A stretch of DNA of 64,000 bases from Vibrio aphrogenes (GTDB lineage Bacteria > Pseudomonadota > Gammaproteobacteria > Enterobacterales > Vibrionaceae): NCBI RefSeq assembly GCF_002157735.2, contig NZ_AP018690.1:434001-498000 (forward strand), read 5' to 3'. The notes under the pieces are model-generated. The model saw only the letters and a list, made by a program, of their open reading frames with translations. It was not told the origin of the DNA and made no database searches. The translations under genes and the position numbers were made by a program. Positions 26,566 to 36,382 of this stretch are shown in pieces. Position 1 is the first letter of the stretch; each line of letters starts with the position of its first letter.

Positions 26566-27504
26566 ATGGACTCATACAAAAGTATTTTAGTGGTTGCTGA
26601 TGTCAATAATGTGGAGCAATCGGCGCTAGCGCGTGCCTTCCAAATTGTACGAAATCTTCCCAACCCAACCCCCATCACTTTTTTTCTTTCCATCTATGAT
26701 TTTTCTTATGATATGACCTCCATGCTTTCTTCTGAAGAAAGAGATGCTATGCGTCGTGGGGTTATTCAACAGCGTGAAGAGTGGATGCGTGAAGTGGCTG
26801 AACCTTACTTAACAGAAGGTGTTCAATTTGATGTGAAAGTGGTTTGGCATCATCGTCCTTATGAAGCGATCATCTCGGAAGTTTTCTCCGGTGGCCATGG
26901 GTTACTATTAAAAGCCACGCGTAAGCATGATGTTTTAGAATCTGTCTTTTTCACCCCAACCGATTGGCACTTATTACGAAAATGCCCATGCCCGGTTCTA
27001 TTAGTTAAAAACCAAGATTGGCCAATTAACGGTAATATAATTGCGTCGGTGCATGTTGGTTCTGAAAATACCACTCACACAGCACTTAATGACTCTATGG
27101 TAGAGCAAGGCTTGAAATTCTCTAAATCCCTCAATGCAGAATTGTATTTAGTGAATGCCTATCCTGTCACACCTGCGAATATTACAGTAGAACTTCCCGA
27201 GTTTGACCCGACCTCTTATACCGATGCTGTCAGAGGGTTTCATTTAACGGCGATGAAAGCCTTACGTCAAAAATACAGTATTGATGAAGAGCACACTTAT
27301 GTCGATGAAGGACTACCGGAAGATGTTATCCCTAAAACCGCAAAAGAACTGGATGCTGGGCTAGTGATTTTAGGCACCAGTGGACGCACAGGTCTTTCGG
27401 CTGTCTTTATTGGTAATACGGCTGAAAACGTTATCGATAAGCTTAATTGTGATGTACTGGCGTTAAAACCAGAAGGTTATATTAGCCCGTTAGCGCCTAA
27501 TTAA
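26566..27504 (+). CDS. uspE: Universal stress protein E
   Basis: 312 residues made of two tandem Usp domains (about 1-150 and 155-312). The second keeps the nucleotide-loop GTSGRTGLSAVFIGNTAENV; the first has a degenerate version. The ATG at 26566 gives MDSYKSILVVADVN and has GGGAG eight bases upstream; an earlier ATG at 26530 would add 12 residues. Follows fnr as in most gammaproteobacteria. Stress-resistance and motility roles are known for UspE in E. coli. Confidence 0.92.
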   Translation: MDSYKSILVVADVNNVEQSALARAFQIVRNLPNPTPITFFLSIYDFSYDMTSMLSSEERDAMRRGVIQQREEWMREVAEPYLTEGVQFDVKVVWHHRPYEAIISEVFSGGHGLLLKATRKHDVLESVFFTPTDWHLLRKCPCPVLLVKNQDWPINGNIIASVHVGSENTTHTALNDSMVEQGLKFSKSLNAELYLVNAYPVTPANITVELPEFDPTSYTDAVRGFHLTAMKALRQKYSIDEEHTYVDEGLPEDVIPKTAKELDAGLVILGTSGRTGLSAVFIGNTAENVIDKLNCDVLALKPEGYISPLAPN

Positions 27505-27530
27505 TCGATAACTTCTATCCATTCCTAATC

Positions 27531-27564
27531 AAAGAGCAACCTTTTCGAGTGTTGCTCTTTTGCT
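27531..27564. terminator. Terminator after uspE
   Basis: Perfect 10-bp stem AAAGAGCAAC / GTTGCTCTTT with loop CTTTTCGAGT. The right arm ends in Ts, 26 bases after uspE. Confidence 0.75.
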
Positions 27565-27663
27565 ATATGACGGTATGATACGCCCTCTATTTATCAAGCA
27601 CTGTTATACACCCATTGGGGTAGCAACATATCCGGCCCGCTTTTGGCCAATAAGGTAATAATC

Positions 27664-28614
27664 ATGAGCTCAAATCCGACTACGACTACGGAGCAATCTG
27701 AACAAGCACAGAACAAAGCTGCGCAGTATAACTTCAATAAATTACAAAAACGCATTCGTCGTAATACAGGTCAAGCGATCGCTGATTTTAATATGATTGA
27801 AGACGGTGACCGTATCATGGTGTGTTTATCTGGTGGTAAAGACAGCTTTACGATGCTGGATATTTTAATGAGTTTACAGAAGAGTGCTCCTGTCAGCTTT
27901 GAATTAATCGCCGTCAATTTAGATCAAAAACAACCAGGTTTTCCTGATCATATCCTACCCGCTTATTTAGAGTCTTTAGGCATTCAGTATAAGATAGTGG
28001 AAGAAGATACTTATTCTATCGTTCAAGATAAAATTCCTGAAGGTAAAACCACCTGTTCTTTATGTTCTCGTTTACGTCGTGGGATCTTATACCGCACGGC
28101 AAAAGAACTGGGTGCGACGAAAATTGCATTAGGTCACCACCGTGATGATATTTTGGAAACCCTATTCTTAAATATGTTCCATGGCGGGAAAATGAAAGCG
28201 ATGCCACCTAAATTGGTGTCAGACAATGGTGAACATGTGGTGATTCGTCCATTAGCGTATTGCCGCGAAAAAGACATCATCAAATATGCCGCCATACGCG
28301 ATTACCCTATCATTCCATGTAATTTATGCGGCTCTCAACCTAATTTACAACGCCAAAACATCAAGCAAATGCTGAATGAATGGGATAAACGTTTCCCTGG
28401 CCGTATAGAAACCATGTTTAAAGCTGTTCAAAATGTCGTGCCAAGTCATTTAGCTGATTATGAACTCTTTGATTTTAAATCAATTAATCGTGAGTCTGGT
28501 GTGATTAATGGTGGAGATATTGGATTTGATAAAGAGCCAATGCCTCAAATGGAAACATCCACAGATGCGATTGAGTTTGACCCAAGCTTACAATTGGATG
28601 TCACCAATCTATAA
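27664..28614 (+). CDS. ttcA: tRNA 2-thiocytidine(32) synthetase TtcA
   Basis: 316 residues. PP-loop [10 protein letters not shown] near 60 activates C32 of certain tRNAs with [13 protein letters not shown] and CNLCGSQP supply the cysteines of the Fe-S cluster that handles sulfur. ATG 27664 is preceded by AAGGT; an in-frame TTG 21 bases earlier is less likely. Location after fnr-uspE is conserved in enteric bacteria and Vibrio. Confidence 0.95.
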   Translation: MSSNPTTTTEQSEQAQNKAAQYNFNKLQKRIRRNTGQAIADFNMIEDGDRIMVCLSGGKDSFTMLDILMSLQKSAPVSFELIAVNLDQKQPGFPDHILPAYLESLGIQYKIVEEDTYSIVQDKIPEGKTTCSLCSRLRRGILYRTAKELGATKIALGHHRDDILETLFLNMFHGGKMKAMPPKLVSDNGEHVVIRPLAYCREKDIIKYAAIRDYPIIPCNLCGSQPNLQRQNIKQMLNEWDKRFPGRIETMFKAVQNVVPSHLADYELFDFKSINRESGVINGGDIGFDKEPMPQMETSTDAIEFDPSLQLDVTNL

Positions 28615-28628
28615 GCATTGAGTTAAAT

Positions 28629-28644
28629 AACCTCAGCTGAGGTT
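28629..28644. repeat. Perfect 16-bp palindrome after ttcA
   Basis: AACCTCAGCTGAGGTT, 15 bases past the ttcA stop. It could be the stem of a short transcript end, but there is no loop or T-run. A larger terminator follows. Confidence 0.45.
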
Positions 28645-28660
28645 AAATATTAAACGAATA

Positions 28661-28695
28661 AAAGCCGAACACATCATCGATGGTTCGGCTTTTTA
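28661..28695. terminator. Bidirectional terminator between ttcA and the DUF2987 gene
   Basis: AAAGCCGAAC / GTTCGGCTTT flank ACATCATCGATG. A T-run on the plus side and As before the left arm allow use on both strands. Confidence 0.8.
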
Positions 28696-28729
28696 TCATC
28701 ATCTTCTTTTCGGTATGATTTATTGGTCG

Positions 28730-29392
28730 TTACTTGTCCAGCAAAGGTAACACTCGGAAAGTTGGCTGAGGCAAATACACAAGCTCATCCGGTTCTAGGT
28801 TCGCTAAATTCACGCGGGCTTTGCCAGCAACAATCTCTATTTGTTGATGCTTACTTGTTGTGAGCAGACCTTGTTCGAGATCTTGAAACTCAAGTGTTAG
28901 ACCTATCACTTTAGGTGAGAACCAACTTGAAAACATGCCACCAAGATCATCAAGCATCTTACTCATTTGTGGCATTAAATGTTCGATTTGTTGATAAGAC
29001 ACTTGTTTCGATAAAGGCGCTTTTGTCATCACTACCATCGAAAAATCACAAACTTTGCCTTGTTCTGCATCGACATACACCAATGGACCCACTTGGCGCA
29101 AGTTATCATCAAGTGGCACAATCAGCTCTTGTGAAGGCGGAATAGCTAACGCTTCATAATGTTTATCTTTTTCCATCCATGCTTTATCAATTCTGCAAAT
29201 GGTTGAACTTTGATGTTCTTGAAAGAAAAAGGCCACTTTGACGTCAGGGTGCCCTTCTTCAAGATTATTCTTCATCTGCGTATAGAGCTTTGAATAGTTA
29301 AAGCGATATTGTTGTGCCAATGCTGGCTTAATCAACATAAGGCCAATAATGACGCTGAGCCCTAAATAGATCAATGAAGAACGTTTGATCAT
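28730..29392 (-). CDS. DUF2987-type periplasmic protein
   Basis: 220 residues from an ATG that overlaps the preceding gene's stop (ATGA). Signal peptide about 1-26 (cleavage near ALAQ). The mature protein starts QYRFNYSKLYTQMKNN, which I recognise as DUF2987. It has two cysteines (STICRI, KVCDFS) likely to form a disulfide. Last gene of a three-gene minus-strand operon with a cell-wall hydrolase. Function unknown. Confidence 0.7.
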   Translation of the reverse strand: MIKRSSLIYLGLSVIIGLMLIKPALAQQYRFNYSKLYTQMKNNLEEGHPDVKVAFFFQEHQSSTICRIDKAWMEKDKHYEALAIPPSQELIVPLDDNLRQVGPLVYVDAEQGKVCDFSMVVMTKAPLSKQVSYQQIEHLMPQMSKMLDDLGGMFSSWFSPKVIGLTLEFQDLEQGLLTTSKHQQIEIVAGKARVNLANLEPDELVYLPQPTFRVLPLLDK

Positions 29393-30180
29393 TTTACCGT
29401 CCAATAATCACTGTTATGTTTAATCATAGCTTGTAGGTCATCAACATAATCTTGGCCCCTTTCCGAATAACTTAATAAACCATTGGTCAAGGCAATTGCC
29501 GTTTCTTGTGATTTTAAATCTTGCCCTTTAGCGGCTAATTGCGCACGAATATCTCTTAAGGCTTTATAAGCATCATTACGGTTAACATTCATGAAATAGG
29601 CATGGATGGAATCTTGGGGTGAATCAAATTTTGCCACTTCATGAGTTGCCCCTTCGACCCTTTTTAAAGGAACAAGACCGCAGCCTTCTACGTAACACCA
29701 TTGCCCGAAAAAGTTATTACCTTGTTTGGCAAATCTCGATGTACCCCAAGCTGATTCATTGGCAGCTTGAGTTAAGACTAGCGCTTGAGGAAGCACATTA
29801 ACGCGGTTAAGCATGGTATCCAGCCACTCTTGATTAATCCCTTCGGCAGGAATATCAACATTGTATTGTTGCGCAAGCTGCTGAATTTTTTTCGATACTG
29901 AACCAATGACTCCTTTACTCTTAAATTGTTGTTGCAGAGCTAAAAGGGTTTTACGTTCGGCTTGGACTCGTTTGTTTTCTTGTTGCATACCTGGGCGTAA
30001 CTGATTAAAAAAGTTTTGCTTTTTGGTATTCAGATCCGGAGCAGCTGGTGATGATGGCTTTGATTGCGTCACCTTGGCTTTGTCTTCAGACGGTTGGGTG
30101 CTTTTATCATAATGATTTTGGAAGTAATAAACGGCCCAAAATGCAAGAATGATAGCGGTCATTATGATTTTTTTCTTCAT
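29389..30180 (-). CDS. Glucosaminidase-domain protein, Bax-like
   Basis: 263 residues. N-terminal membrane anchor (about 5-20, IIMTAIILAFWAVYYF), a charged linker, then a glucosaminidase (lysozyme-like) domain from about 130. LTQAANESAWGTSRFAKQGNN carries the catalytic Glu in the QAANESAWG motif, and FGQWC and ALTNGLLSYSERG follow. Expected to cut or bind peptidoglycan in the periplasm, anchored to the inner membrane. It overlaps both neighbours by four bases, so the three genes are translationally coupled. Confidence 0.85.
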   Translation of the reverse strand: MKKKIIMTAIILAFWAVYYFQNHYDKSTQPSEDKAKVTQSKPSSPAAPDLNTKKQNFFNQLRPGMQQENKRVQAERKTLLALQQQFKSKGVIGSVSKKIQQLAQQYNVDIPAEGINQEWLDTMLNRVNVLPQALVLTQAANESAWGTSRFAKQGNNFFGQWCYVEGCGLVPLKRVEGATHEVAKFDSPQDSIHAYFMNVNRNDAYKALRDIRAQLAAKGQDLKSQETAIALTNGLLSYSERGQDYVDDLQAMIKHNSDYWTVK

Positions 30181-30983
30181 GCGTCAAATACCTGTGAGTT
30201 CTTATTGTTATCATCCGATGAATTGCCTGCTGAATTCACCACTCGCATGCGGATGCCAAACATATCACGATAGATGATACCTTTCACATGGAAAAAGAAA
30301 GGCAGGACGAAGATAAAACCAATCCCGTAAAACAGCGCCGCAGCAACAAACATGACGACAATCAATAAATAGATTGGGGTCACCACCAACAATTTTTTGT
30401 TGATGGCACGTAGTGATAAGAATAATGCTTTTATGGGAGTGATGCGTTTTTCACAAACCAAGAAGACCGAATTACTGAAGGCCATGGATAAATACATGGA
30501 TAAGAAAGGCAATAACAGTCCAGACAATCCTTGTAAAACCAATCCCATCAACGTGACGAGCATGACAGGAATAGTAAAGTGAAAGCCTTTCAACAAATGA
30601 TTGGTGCGCGTTTTAAAACCTGTGGCATGACTCATCGCCATTAAACAGACACCAGCATAAAGTGGAGCACTAACGATTTCGTAGCTAAAATTGGCGACCA
30701 TCACTGATTGAATGACACTTTGTAACTGCAGTTCACTTGCATTGCCATCGAATAAAGCAAACAAAACACTAATATCACCTAATTGCATTTTGAGTGCGAT
30801 GATAAAAATAGCCACTTGCAATAAGATGAGCACCACAATAGTTGGCGAGAAAGACCAAAAGTTCTTCAAGGTCAAGTGCCACGCTTCTTTTATGATATTG
30901 CTGGCTTTTAGTTCATACTGTCCAGACAATGCCGTTTCAAGCTTGCCTCCAACATTAAATTCTTTTTCTACATTATCACTCAT
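30177..30983 (-). CDS. Polytopic membrane protein of unknown function
   Basis: 268 residues with about six membrane helices from residue 44, separated by short loops, and a polar N-terminus. The layout (WHLTLKNFWSFSPTIVVLILL, LKGFHFTIPVML, ALFLSLRAINKK) resembles YciC-like or BPSS1780-like membrane proteins, but I cannot name the family. It is the first gene of the operon with the Bax-like and DUF2987 genes. Confidence 0.6.
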   Translation of the reverse strand: MSDNVEKEFNVGGKLETALSGQYELKASNIIKEAWHLTLKNFWSFSPTIVVLILLQVAIFIIALKMQLGDISVLFALFDGNASELQLQSVIQSVMVANFSYEIVSAPLYAGVCLMAMSHATGFKTRTNHLLKGFHFTIPVMLVTLMGLVLQGLSGLLLPFLSMYLSMAFSNSVFLVCEKRITPIKALFLSLRAINKKLLVVTPIYLLIVVMFVAAALFYGIGFIFVLPFFFHVKGIIYRDMFGIRMRVVNSAGNSSDDNNKNSQVFDA

Positions 30984-31241
30984 AAAATAGGTACTCAGGA
31001 TAATTACACTATAAATTCTGGGCCATTATACTCATGCGGTTTCAATATGCGAGTTTGTCTCTTTTTTTAACCATTTCATTATGTAACTGGTTTTCTTGTT
31101 ACCCTGTACGCATTTATTTTTGAACATCAAAACTTAATATATGATAATTACGATGTTTTAAGGCAAAAAATACTAGGAATCTCCTTTAATGGCGACTATG
31201 ATCCTCCCTTAAATTTTTGTGTCTTACATTGCGGTTATTAC

Positions 31242-32399
31242 TTGGGGGAAATACAGAAATTGAAAGTTGAACCGACTCACAACTCAACCGTTATTCAACT
31301 TACCGGTATCAGTAAAAGTTTCGATGGGAAATCGATAATTGATAACCTGGATCTAACGGTAAATCACGGCGAATTCCTAACCATCTTAGGGCCTTCTGGC
31401 TGTGGTAAAACAACAGTATTAAGGATGATTGCTGGATTTGAATCAGTGGACTCTGGTGAAATTCTTCTTGCTGATGAGAATGTGACAGATCAAGCTCCAG
31501 AAAAAAGACATGTAAACACGGTTTTCCAAAGTTATGCGCTTTTTCCTCACATGACAGTGTACGAAAATGTGGCATTTGGTCTTAGAATGCAAAAAGTGCC
31601 TGAAGCTGAAATAGTAACACGTGTCGATGAAGCTTTGAAAATGGTTCGACTTGAAACCATGGCCCAACGAAATCCTCATCAATTATCCGGCGGTCAACAA
31701 CAACGTATTGCGATTGCACGCGCTGTTGTCAACAAACCGAAAGTTCTTTTACTTGATGAATCCCTCTCTGCTTTAGATTACAAGCTTCGTAAACAAATGC
31801 AGTTGGAACTCAAACAGTTACAACGCAAACTCGGTATTACCTTCATTTTTGTTACTCACGATCAAGAAGAAGCCCTTTCAATGTCCGATCGTATTATCGT
31901 GATGCGCGATGGTGTGATTGAGCAAGATGGCTCCCCTCGTGAGATCTATGAAGAGCCTAAAAACCTATTTGTAGCTAGCTTTATCGGTGAAATTAACACC
32001 TTCGAAGCACAAGTCATTAAACGTAATGATGACAATACTATTTCTGCAAATATTGATGGCGTAGAATGCTCTATCTATTACAAAGGCCCTGTAACGGCTG
32101 GCCAACATCTTAACGTTCTTCTTCGCCCTGAAGATATTCGAATCGAAGAAATTAAAGAATCTGAAGATATTGGCATTGTCGGGCACGTAACAGAGCGGAC
32201 CTATAAAGGGATGACTTTAGATTCTGTCGTGGCACTAGAATCTGGCATGCGTGTCATGGTCAGTGAGTTTTTCAATGAAGATGATCCTGATGTCGATCAC
32301 TCCATTGGACAGAAAGTTTCAATAACTTGGGTAGAAAGCTGGGAAGTGGTTTTACCAAAAGATGTTGAAGTTAGCCCATCGCTAAAACAAGCTGAGTAA
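31242..32399 (+). CDS. potA: Spermidine/putrescine ABC transporter ATP-binding protein
   Basis: 385 residues. Walker [10 protein letters not shown], signature LSGGQQQR, Walker [13 protein letters not shown] and a C-terminal TOBE region. It powers polyamine uptake by PotBCD. The start is doubtful: TTG 31242 gives [11 protein letters not shown], which aligns with PotA proteins of Vibrio and E. coli, but no ribosome site precedes it. TTG 31260 has GGGGG about 11 bases upstream and would give 379 residues. Heads the potABC operon. Confidence 0.93.
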   Translation: MGEIQKLKVEPTHNSTVIQLTGISKSFDGKSIIDNLDLTVNHGEFLTILGPSGCGKTTVLRMIAGFESVDSGEILLADENVTDQAPEKRHVNTVFQSYALFPHMTVYENVAFGLRMQKVPEAEIVTRVDEALKMVRLETMAQRNPHQLSGGQQQRIAIARAVVNKPKVLLLDESLSALDYKLRKQMQLELKQLQRKLGITFIFVTHDQEEALSMSDRIIVMRDGVIEQDGSPREIYEEPKNLFVASFIGEINTFEAQVIKRNDDNTISANIDGVECSIYYKGPVTAGQHLNVLLRPEDIRIEEIKESEDIGIVGHVTERTYKGMTLDSVVALESGMRVMVSEFFNEDDPDVDHSIGQKVSITWVESWEVVLPKDVEVSPSLKQAE

Positions 32400-32404
32400 A
32401 CGCA

Positions 32405-33259
32405 ATGAAGAAATTAAATCTTCAAAATAGCATTGTACTCTTGATTGTTTCTTGGCTGATGCTATTTGTTTTTATCCCAAATGTCATGATCATCATCACG
32501 AGCTTTTTAACTCGTGATGAAGCCAATTTGATTGATATGACATTCACGTTAAGCAATTACGCCCGATTGGTAGATCCACTGTATGCCAAGGTTATGCTGC
32601 ATTCTCTTTATATGGCGATTGTAGCGACAGGCCTATGTTTAATCATTGGTTATCCCTTTGCTTATATTGTGGCAAAAATGCCTGAAAAAGTGCGCCCTTT
32701 CATGCTCTTTATGGTGATAGTGCCATTTTGGACGAACTCTTTGATTCGTACTTATGGATTAAAGATCGTGTTAGGCACGCAAGGTATTCTCAATAAAAGC
32801 TTAATGGCTATTGGGTTGATCGAGCACCCTATTCGCATTATGTACACTGAAACTGCCGTCATGATCGGCTTAGTGTATATTCTGCTGCCATTTATGATTT
32901 TGCCTTTGTATTCAGCCATTGAGAAGTTAGACCGCACCTACATTGAAGCTGCTCGTGACTTAGGGGCGAATAAAATTCAAACCTTATTACGTGTGGTTCT
33001 ACCTTTAACCATGCCGGGCATCATTGGCGGTTGCTTGCTGGTTCTACTTCCTGCCCTTGGAATGTTCTATGTTTCCGACTTATTAGGCGGTGCTAAGAAC
33101 TTGTTGATTGGTAATGTGATTAAGAGCCAAGTGTTAAATGCGCGTGATTGGCCATTTGGTGCGGCAACCAGTATTGCACTGACTATGGTGATGGCGTTAA
33201 TGCTTTATGCCTATTATCGTGCGGGTAAACTACTGAATAAGAAGGTGGAATTGGACTAA
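32405..33259 (+). CDS. potB: Spermidine/putrescine ABC transporter permease PotB
   Basis: 284 residues with six membrane helices and the permease EAA motif (YIEAARDLGANKIQTLLRVVLP) that docks on PotA. Starts five bases after potA with only a weak ribosome site, so it is translationally coupled. Overlaps potC by one base (TAATG). Confidence 0.95.
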   Translation: MKKLNLQNSIVLLIVSWLMLFVFIPNVMIIITSFLTRDEANLIDMTFTLSNYARLVDPLYAKVMLHSLYMAIVATGLCLIIGYPFAYIVAKMPEKVRPFMLFMVIVPFWTNSLIRTYGLKIVLGTQGILNKSLMAIGLIEHPIRIMYTETAVMIGLVYILLPFMILPLYSAIEKLDRTYIEAARDLGANKIQTLLRVVLPLTMPGIIGGCLLVLLPALGMFYVSDLLGGAKNLLIGNVIKSQVLNARDWPFGAATSIALTMVMALMLYAYYRAGKLLNKKVELD

Positions 33260-34044
33260 TGAATAAGTCTTATGGTGGAAACATTGCCAAGTCTAGCTTT
33301 TTAAGTCTTGTGTATTTGTTTTTGTATTTACCAATCATTGTTTTAATTGTGAACTCATTTAATGCGAGTAAGTTCGGTATTAAATGGGGAGGCTTTACCA
33401 CAAAATGGTACAGTGAATTACTCAATAACGACAGTTTAATCCAAGCGGCGGGTCACTCCATTACGGTGGCGGTTTTTTCTGCCACGGCTGCTACTATTAT
33501 TGGTAGTTTGACCGCAGTTGCCCTCTTTCGCTATCAATTCAAAGGAAAAGGCGCGGTAAATGGCTTGTTATTTATAGTAATGATGTCTCCTGATATTGTT
33601 ATGGCCATCTCATTACTTGCCCTCTTCTTAGTGATTGGGTTTGAACTAGGGTTAATCACTTTATTGATTTCACACATTACGTTTTGCTTACCTTTTGTGG
33701 TAGTGACGGTGTATAGTCGCTTAAAAGGGTTTGATGTCAAAATGCTCGAGGCCGCGAAAGATCTCGGCGCAAATGAGTGGATTATTTTAAAGCGTATCAT
33801 TCTTCCTTTAGCCAAACCTGCTGTTGCGGCGGGCTGGCTATTGAGTTTCACATTATCACTTGATGATGTAATTATCAGCTCGTTTGTTACCGGGCCAAGT
33901 TATGAAATTTTGCCGCTTAAAATTTACTCAATGGTAAAAGTGGGGATTTCTCCAGAAGTGAATGCACTCGCCACGGTAATGTTGGTAGTGTCATTAATTC
34001 TAGTGATGATTTCTCAAGCCTTAGCTCGAGACAAAGTAAAGTAA
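33259..34044 (+). CDS. potC: Spermidine/putrescine ABC transporter permease PotC
   Basis: 261 residues with six membrane helices. The EAA loop reads MLEAAKDLGANEWIILKRIILP. Pairs with PotB to form the inner-membrane channel. A terminator lies between it and potD. Confidence 0.95.
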   Translation: MNKSYGGNIAKSSFLSLVYLFLYLPIIVLIVNSFNASKFGIKWGGFTTKWYSELLNNDSLIQAAGHSITVAVFSATAATIIGSLTAVALFRYQFKGKGAVNGLLFIVMMSPDIVMAISLLALFLVIGFELGLITLLISHITFCLPFVVVTVYSRLKGFDVKMLEAAKDLGANEWIILKRIILPLAKPAVAAGWLLSFTLSLDDVIISSFVTGPSYEILPLKIYSMVKVGISPEVNALATVMLVVSLILVMISQALARDKVK

Positions 34045-34066
34045 ATCAAGCTTAAGATGAGCATTC

Positions 34067-34096
34067 TAAAAGCCTGTGTTGATCACAGGCTTTTAT
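34067..34096 (+). terminator. Terminator after potC
   Basis: Stem TAAAAGCCTGTG / CACAGGCTTTTA around TTGAT, 22 bases after potC. potD therefore has its own promoter as well, allowing extra binding protein. Confidence 0.8.
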
Positions 34097-34113
34097 CTAT
34101 TGATCGCTCATTA

Positions 34114-34151
34114 TTGGACATATCGAGAAAAATTGGAAATATCGAGAAAAT
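34114..34151 (+). repeat. Tandem 19-bp direct repeat in the potD promoter region
   Basis: TTGGACATATCGAGAAAAA is followed immediately by TTGGAAATATCGAGAAAAT (two differences). A 19-bp spacing puts the two copies on nearly the same DNA face, as for a regulator that binds in tandem. They lie about 130 bp before potD. Confidence 0.55.
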
Positions 34152-34278
34152 GGTCTTAAATGCTTTAAAAATCAATTTATATGACTATACTCTCTCTGTT
34201 TTAAAATGAATGCTTATCGTCATTTTGACGTGCTTGCGAAATCTATAAATACTAACCATTTCACTCTGGGAGAACTCA

Positions 34279-35325
34279 ATGAAGACATGGTCTAAGCTTC
34301 TTGTCGGTGCAGCCATTGCAGCGTCATTTACGACAGGTCTAGCTCACGCTGAAGATAAAGAGCTTTATTTTTATAACTGGTCTGAATATATCCCAAGTGA
34401 TGTTTTACAAGACTTTACCAAAGAAACTGGCATTAAAGTTATCTATTCAACCTATGAATCTAACGAAGCCATGTACGCAAAGTTAAAAACACAAGGCCAA
34501 GGCTATGACTTAGTCGTCCCTTCTACTTACTTTGTATCTAAAATGCGTAAAGAAGGCATGTTGATGAAATTGGATAAATCCAAACTTTCACATTTTGCTG
34601 ACTTGGACCCTAATTATTTGAATAAACCTTTTGATCCAGGTAATGATTATTCCATTCCTTATATTTGGGGGGCGACAGGTATTGGTATCAACACGGATAT
34701 GTTGGACAAGTCGACCATAACCAAATGGGATGATTTATGGGATCCTAAATGGGTCGGCCAATTGATGATGATGGATGATCCACGTGAGTTATTCCAAATT
34801 GCTTTAACTAAATTGGGTTATTCAGGTAATACGACTGATCCAAAACAAATTAAAGCGGCCTACGAAGAATTGAAAAAACTCATGCCCAATGTATTAGTCT
34901 TCAATTCAGACTTCCCTGCTAACCCATATTTAGCAGGTGAAACCTCATTAGGTATGCTTTGGAATGGTTCCGCTTACATGGCGCGTCAAGAAGGGGCTCC
35001 TATTCATATCATTTGGCCGGAGAAAGGTACTATTTTCTGGATGGACAGCCTTGCTATTCCTTCTGGAGCAAAAAATACAGAAGCGGCGTATAAGATGATT
35101 GATTTCTTATTACGCCCTGAAAATGCCGCTAAAATTGCGATGACCATTGGTTACCCAACTCCAGTGAAAACCGCGTATCCGTTATTGCCAAAAGATTTTG
35201 CTAATGACGATAACGTCTTCCCTCCTCAAAAAGTATTAGACTCTGGTGAATGGCAAGATGATGTGGGTGATGCTAACGTTCTTTATGAAGAGTACTTCCA
35301 AAAGTTAAAAGTCGACATGAACTAA
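34279..35325 (+). CDS. potD: Periplasmic spermidine/putrescine-binding protein PotD
   Basis: 348 residues. Signal peptide about 1-24 (cleavage near AHAED). Mature protein begins KELYFYNWSEYIP, the standard PotD/PotF start, with aromatic and acidic residues of the polyamine pocket such as WGATGIGINTD, LMMMDDPRE, GMLWNGSAYMA and WMDSLAIP. GGGAGAAC precedes the ATG. Captures polyamines for PotABC. In Vibrio, polyamine uptake also affects biofilm. Confidence 0.95.
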   Translation: MKTWSKLLVGAAIAASFTTGLAHAEDKELYFYNWSEYIPSDVLQDFTKETGIKVIYSTYESNEAMYAKLKTQGQGYDLVVPSTYFVSKMRKEGMLMKLDKSKLSHFADLDPNYLNKPFDPGNDYSIPYIWGATGIGINTDMLDKSTITKWDDLWDPKWVGQLMMMDDPRELFQIALTKLGYSGNTTDPKQIKAAYEELKKLMPNVLVFNSDFPANPYLAGETSLGMLWNGSAYMARQEGAPIHIIWPEKGTIFWMDSLAIPSGAKNTEAAYKMIDFLLRPENAAKIAMTIGYPTPVKTAYPLLPKDFANDDNVFPPQKVLDSGEWQDDVGDANVLYEEYFQKLKVDMN

Positions 35326-35343
35326 GTTTTCACTGATTGATTA

Positions 35344-35380
35344 AACCAAAAAAACGCCGATATTCGGCGTTTTTTTGGTT
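35344..35380. terminator. Strong bidirectional terminator between potD and cobB
   Basis: A perfect 17-bp stem (AACCAAAAAAACGCCGA with its complement) around TAT, with A- and T-runs on both sides. Confidence 0.9.
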
Positions 35381-35397
35381 GTGATTATAATGTTCTA

Positions 35398-36117
35398 TCA
35401 CTCTTGTAGATTCAGAAGTTCGGCGACCAATTTGGGAACTTCAACACTGGCGTTACCATAACGCTTTTCTGCAAATTCACTTTCAACAGCACTCGGTTCG
35501 AGATTAATTTCGATAGTATGCGCGCCATGCATTTTGGCGTCATGAACAAAACCAGCAGCAGGATACACCACCCCTGATGTTCCAATTGAAATAAATAAAT
35601 CGGCTTCTTCAATCGCCGCATAGATTTCGGCCATTTGCAGTGGCATCTCACCAAACCAAACAACATGAGGCCTTAGTGGGTTAGGAATTTGGCAACAATG
35701 GCAAAGATCTCGTACGTTCACGTCATGCTCGCAGTTGAAGACCTGATTAGATTCAGGGCAACGGATTTTTAATAGTTCTCCATGCATGTGAATAATATTG
35801 TGACTTCCTGCCCTTTCATGCAAATTATCAATATTTTGAGTAATTAACGTTAAACTTCCATCAAGCTTGGCTTCTAATTCAGCCAATGCTTGATGTGCAG
35901 GGTTTGGTGAAATGGTCGGATGTTGCAAACTTTTACGCCGTTGATTATAAAAATTTTGTACCCGTTTTGGATTGGCAGCATAGCCTTCAGGGGTCGCAAC
36001 ATCTTCAATACTATGATTTTCCCATAAGCCATCTTGAGCTCGAAAGGTAGCGATGCCGGATTCTGCTGAAATTCCCGCCCCGGTAAGGACAACAATTTTT
36101 TGATATGGAAAATACAT
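35398..36117 (-). CDS. cobB: NAD-dependent protein deacylase (sirtuin)
   Basis: 239 residues. NAD-binding [11 protein letters not shown], catalytic region [12 protein letters not shown] and HMHGEL, and four zinc cysteines (IRCPES, NCEHD, CHCC). FYNQRR contains the Tyr-x-x-Arg pair that marks class III sirtuins able to remove succinyl as well as acetyl groups. I picked the ATG with AGGGA six bases upstream; an ATG two codons earlier lies too close to it. In E. coli cobB follows nagK; here nagK lies 3.9 kb away. Confidence 0.93.
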   Translation of the reverse strand: MYFPYQKIVVLTGAGISAESGIATFRAQDGLWENHSIEDVATPEGYAANPKRVQNFYNQRRKSLQHPTISPNPAHQALAELEAKLDGSLTLITQNIDNLHERAGSHNIIHMHGELLKIRCPESNQVFNCEHDVNVRDLCHCCQIPNPLRPHVVWFGEMPLQMAEIYAAIEEADLFISIGTSGVVYPAAGFVHDAKMHGAHTIEINLEPSAVESEFAEKRYGNASVEVPKLVAELLNLQE

Positions 36118-36382
36118 AGTCATTCCCTGATTAATAAACAAGACGAGTAAGGTGTTAGTGTAAAGCCATCGCGGGCAATTGTTAATTTACTTTCTTTTGT
36201 CATGAAGAAAAACATCGATATACGAAACATTGATGTGGATTTGAAATTTATTTTTCCTTTCACATAAAGGCATTTGTTTTCATCATTAATGACAATCTAT
36301 CAAGTTATAAGCTATGATTTTGTCTGGTAATCAATTATCTTAGGCAAAGTTTAAGCCTATCAATTATTTATAAGTGAAATCT

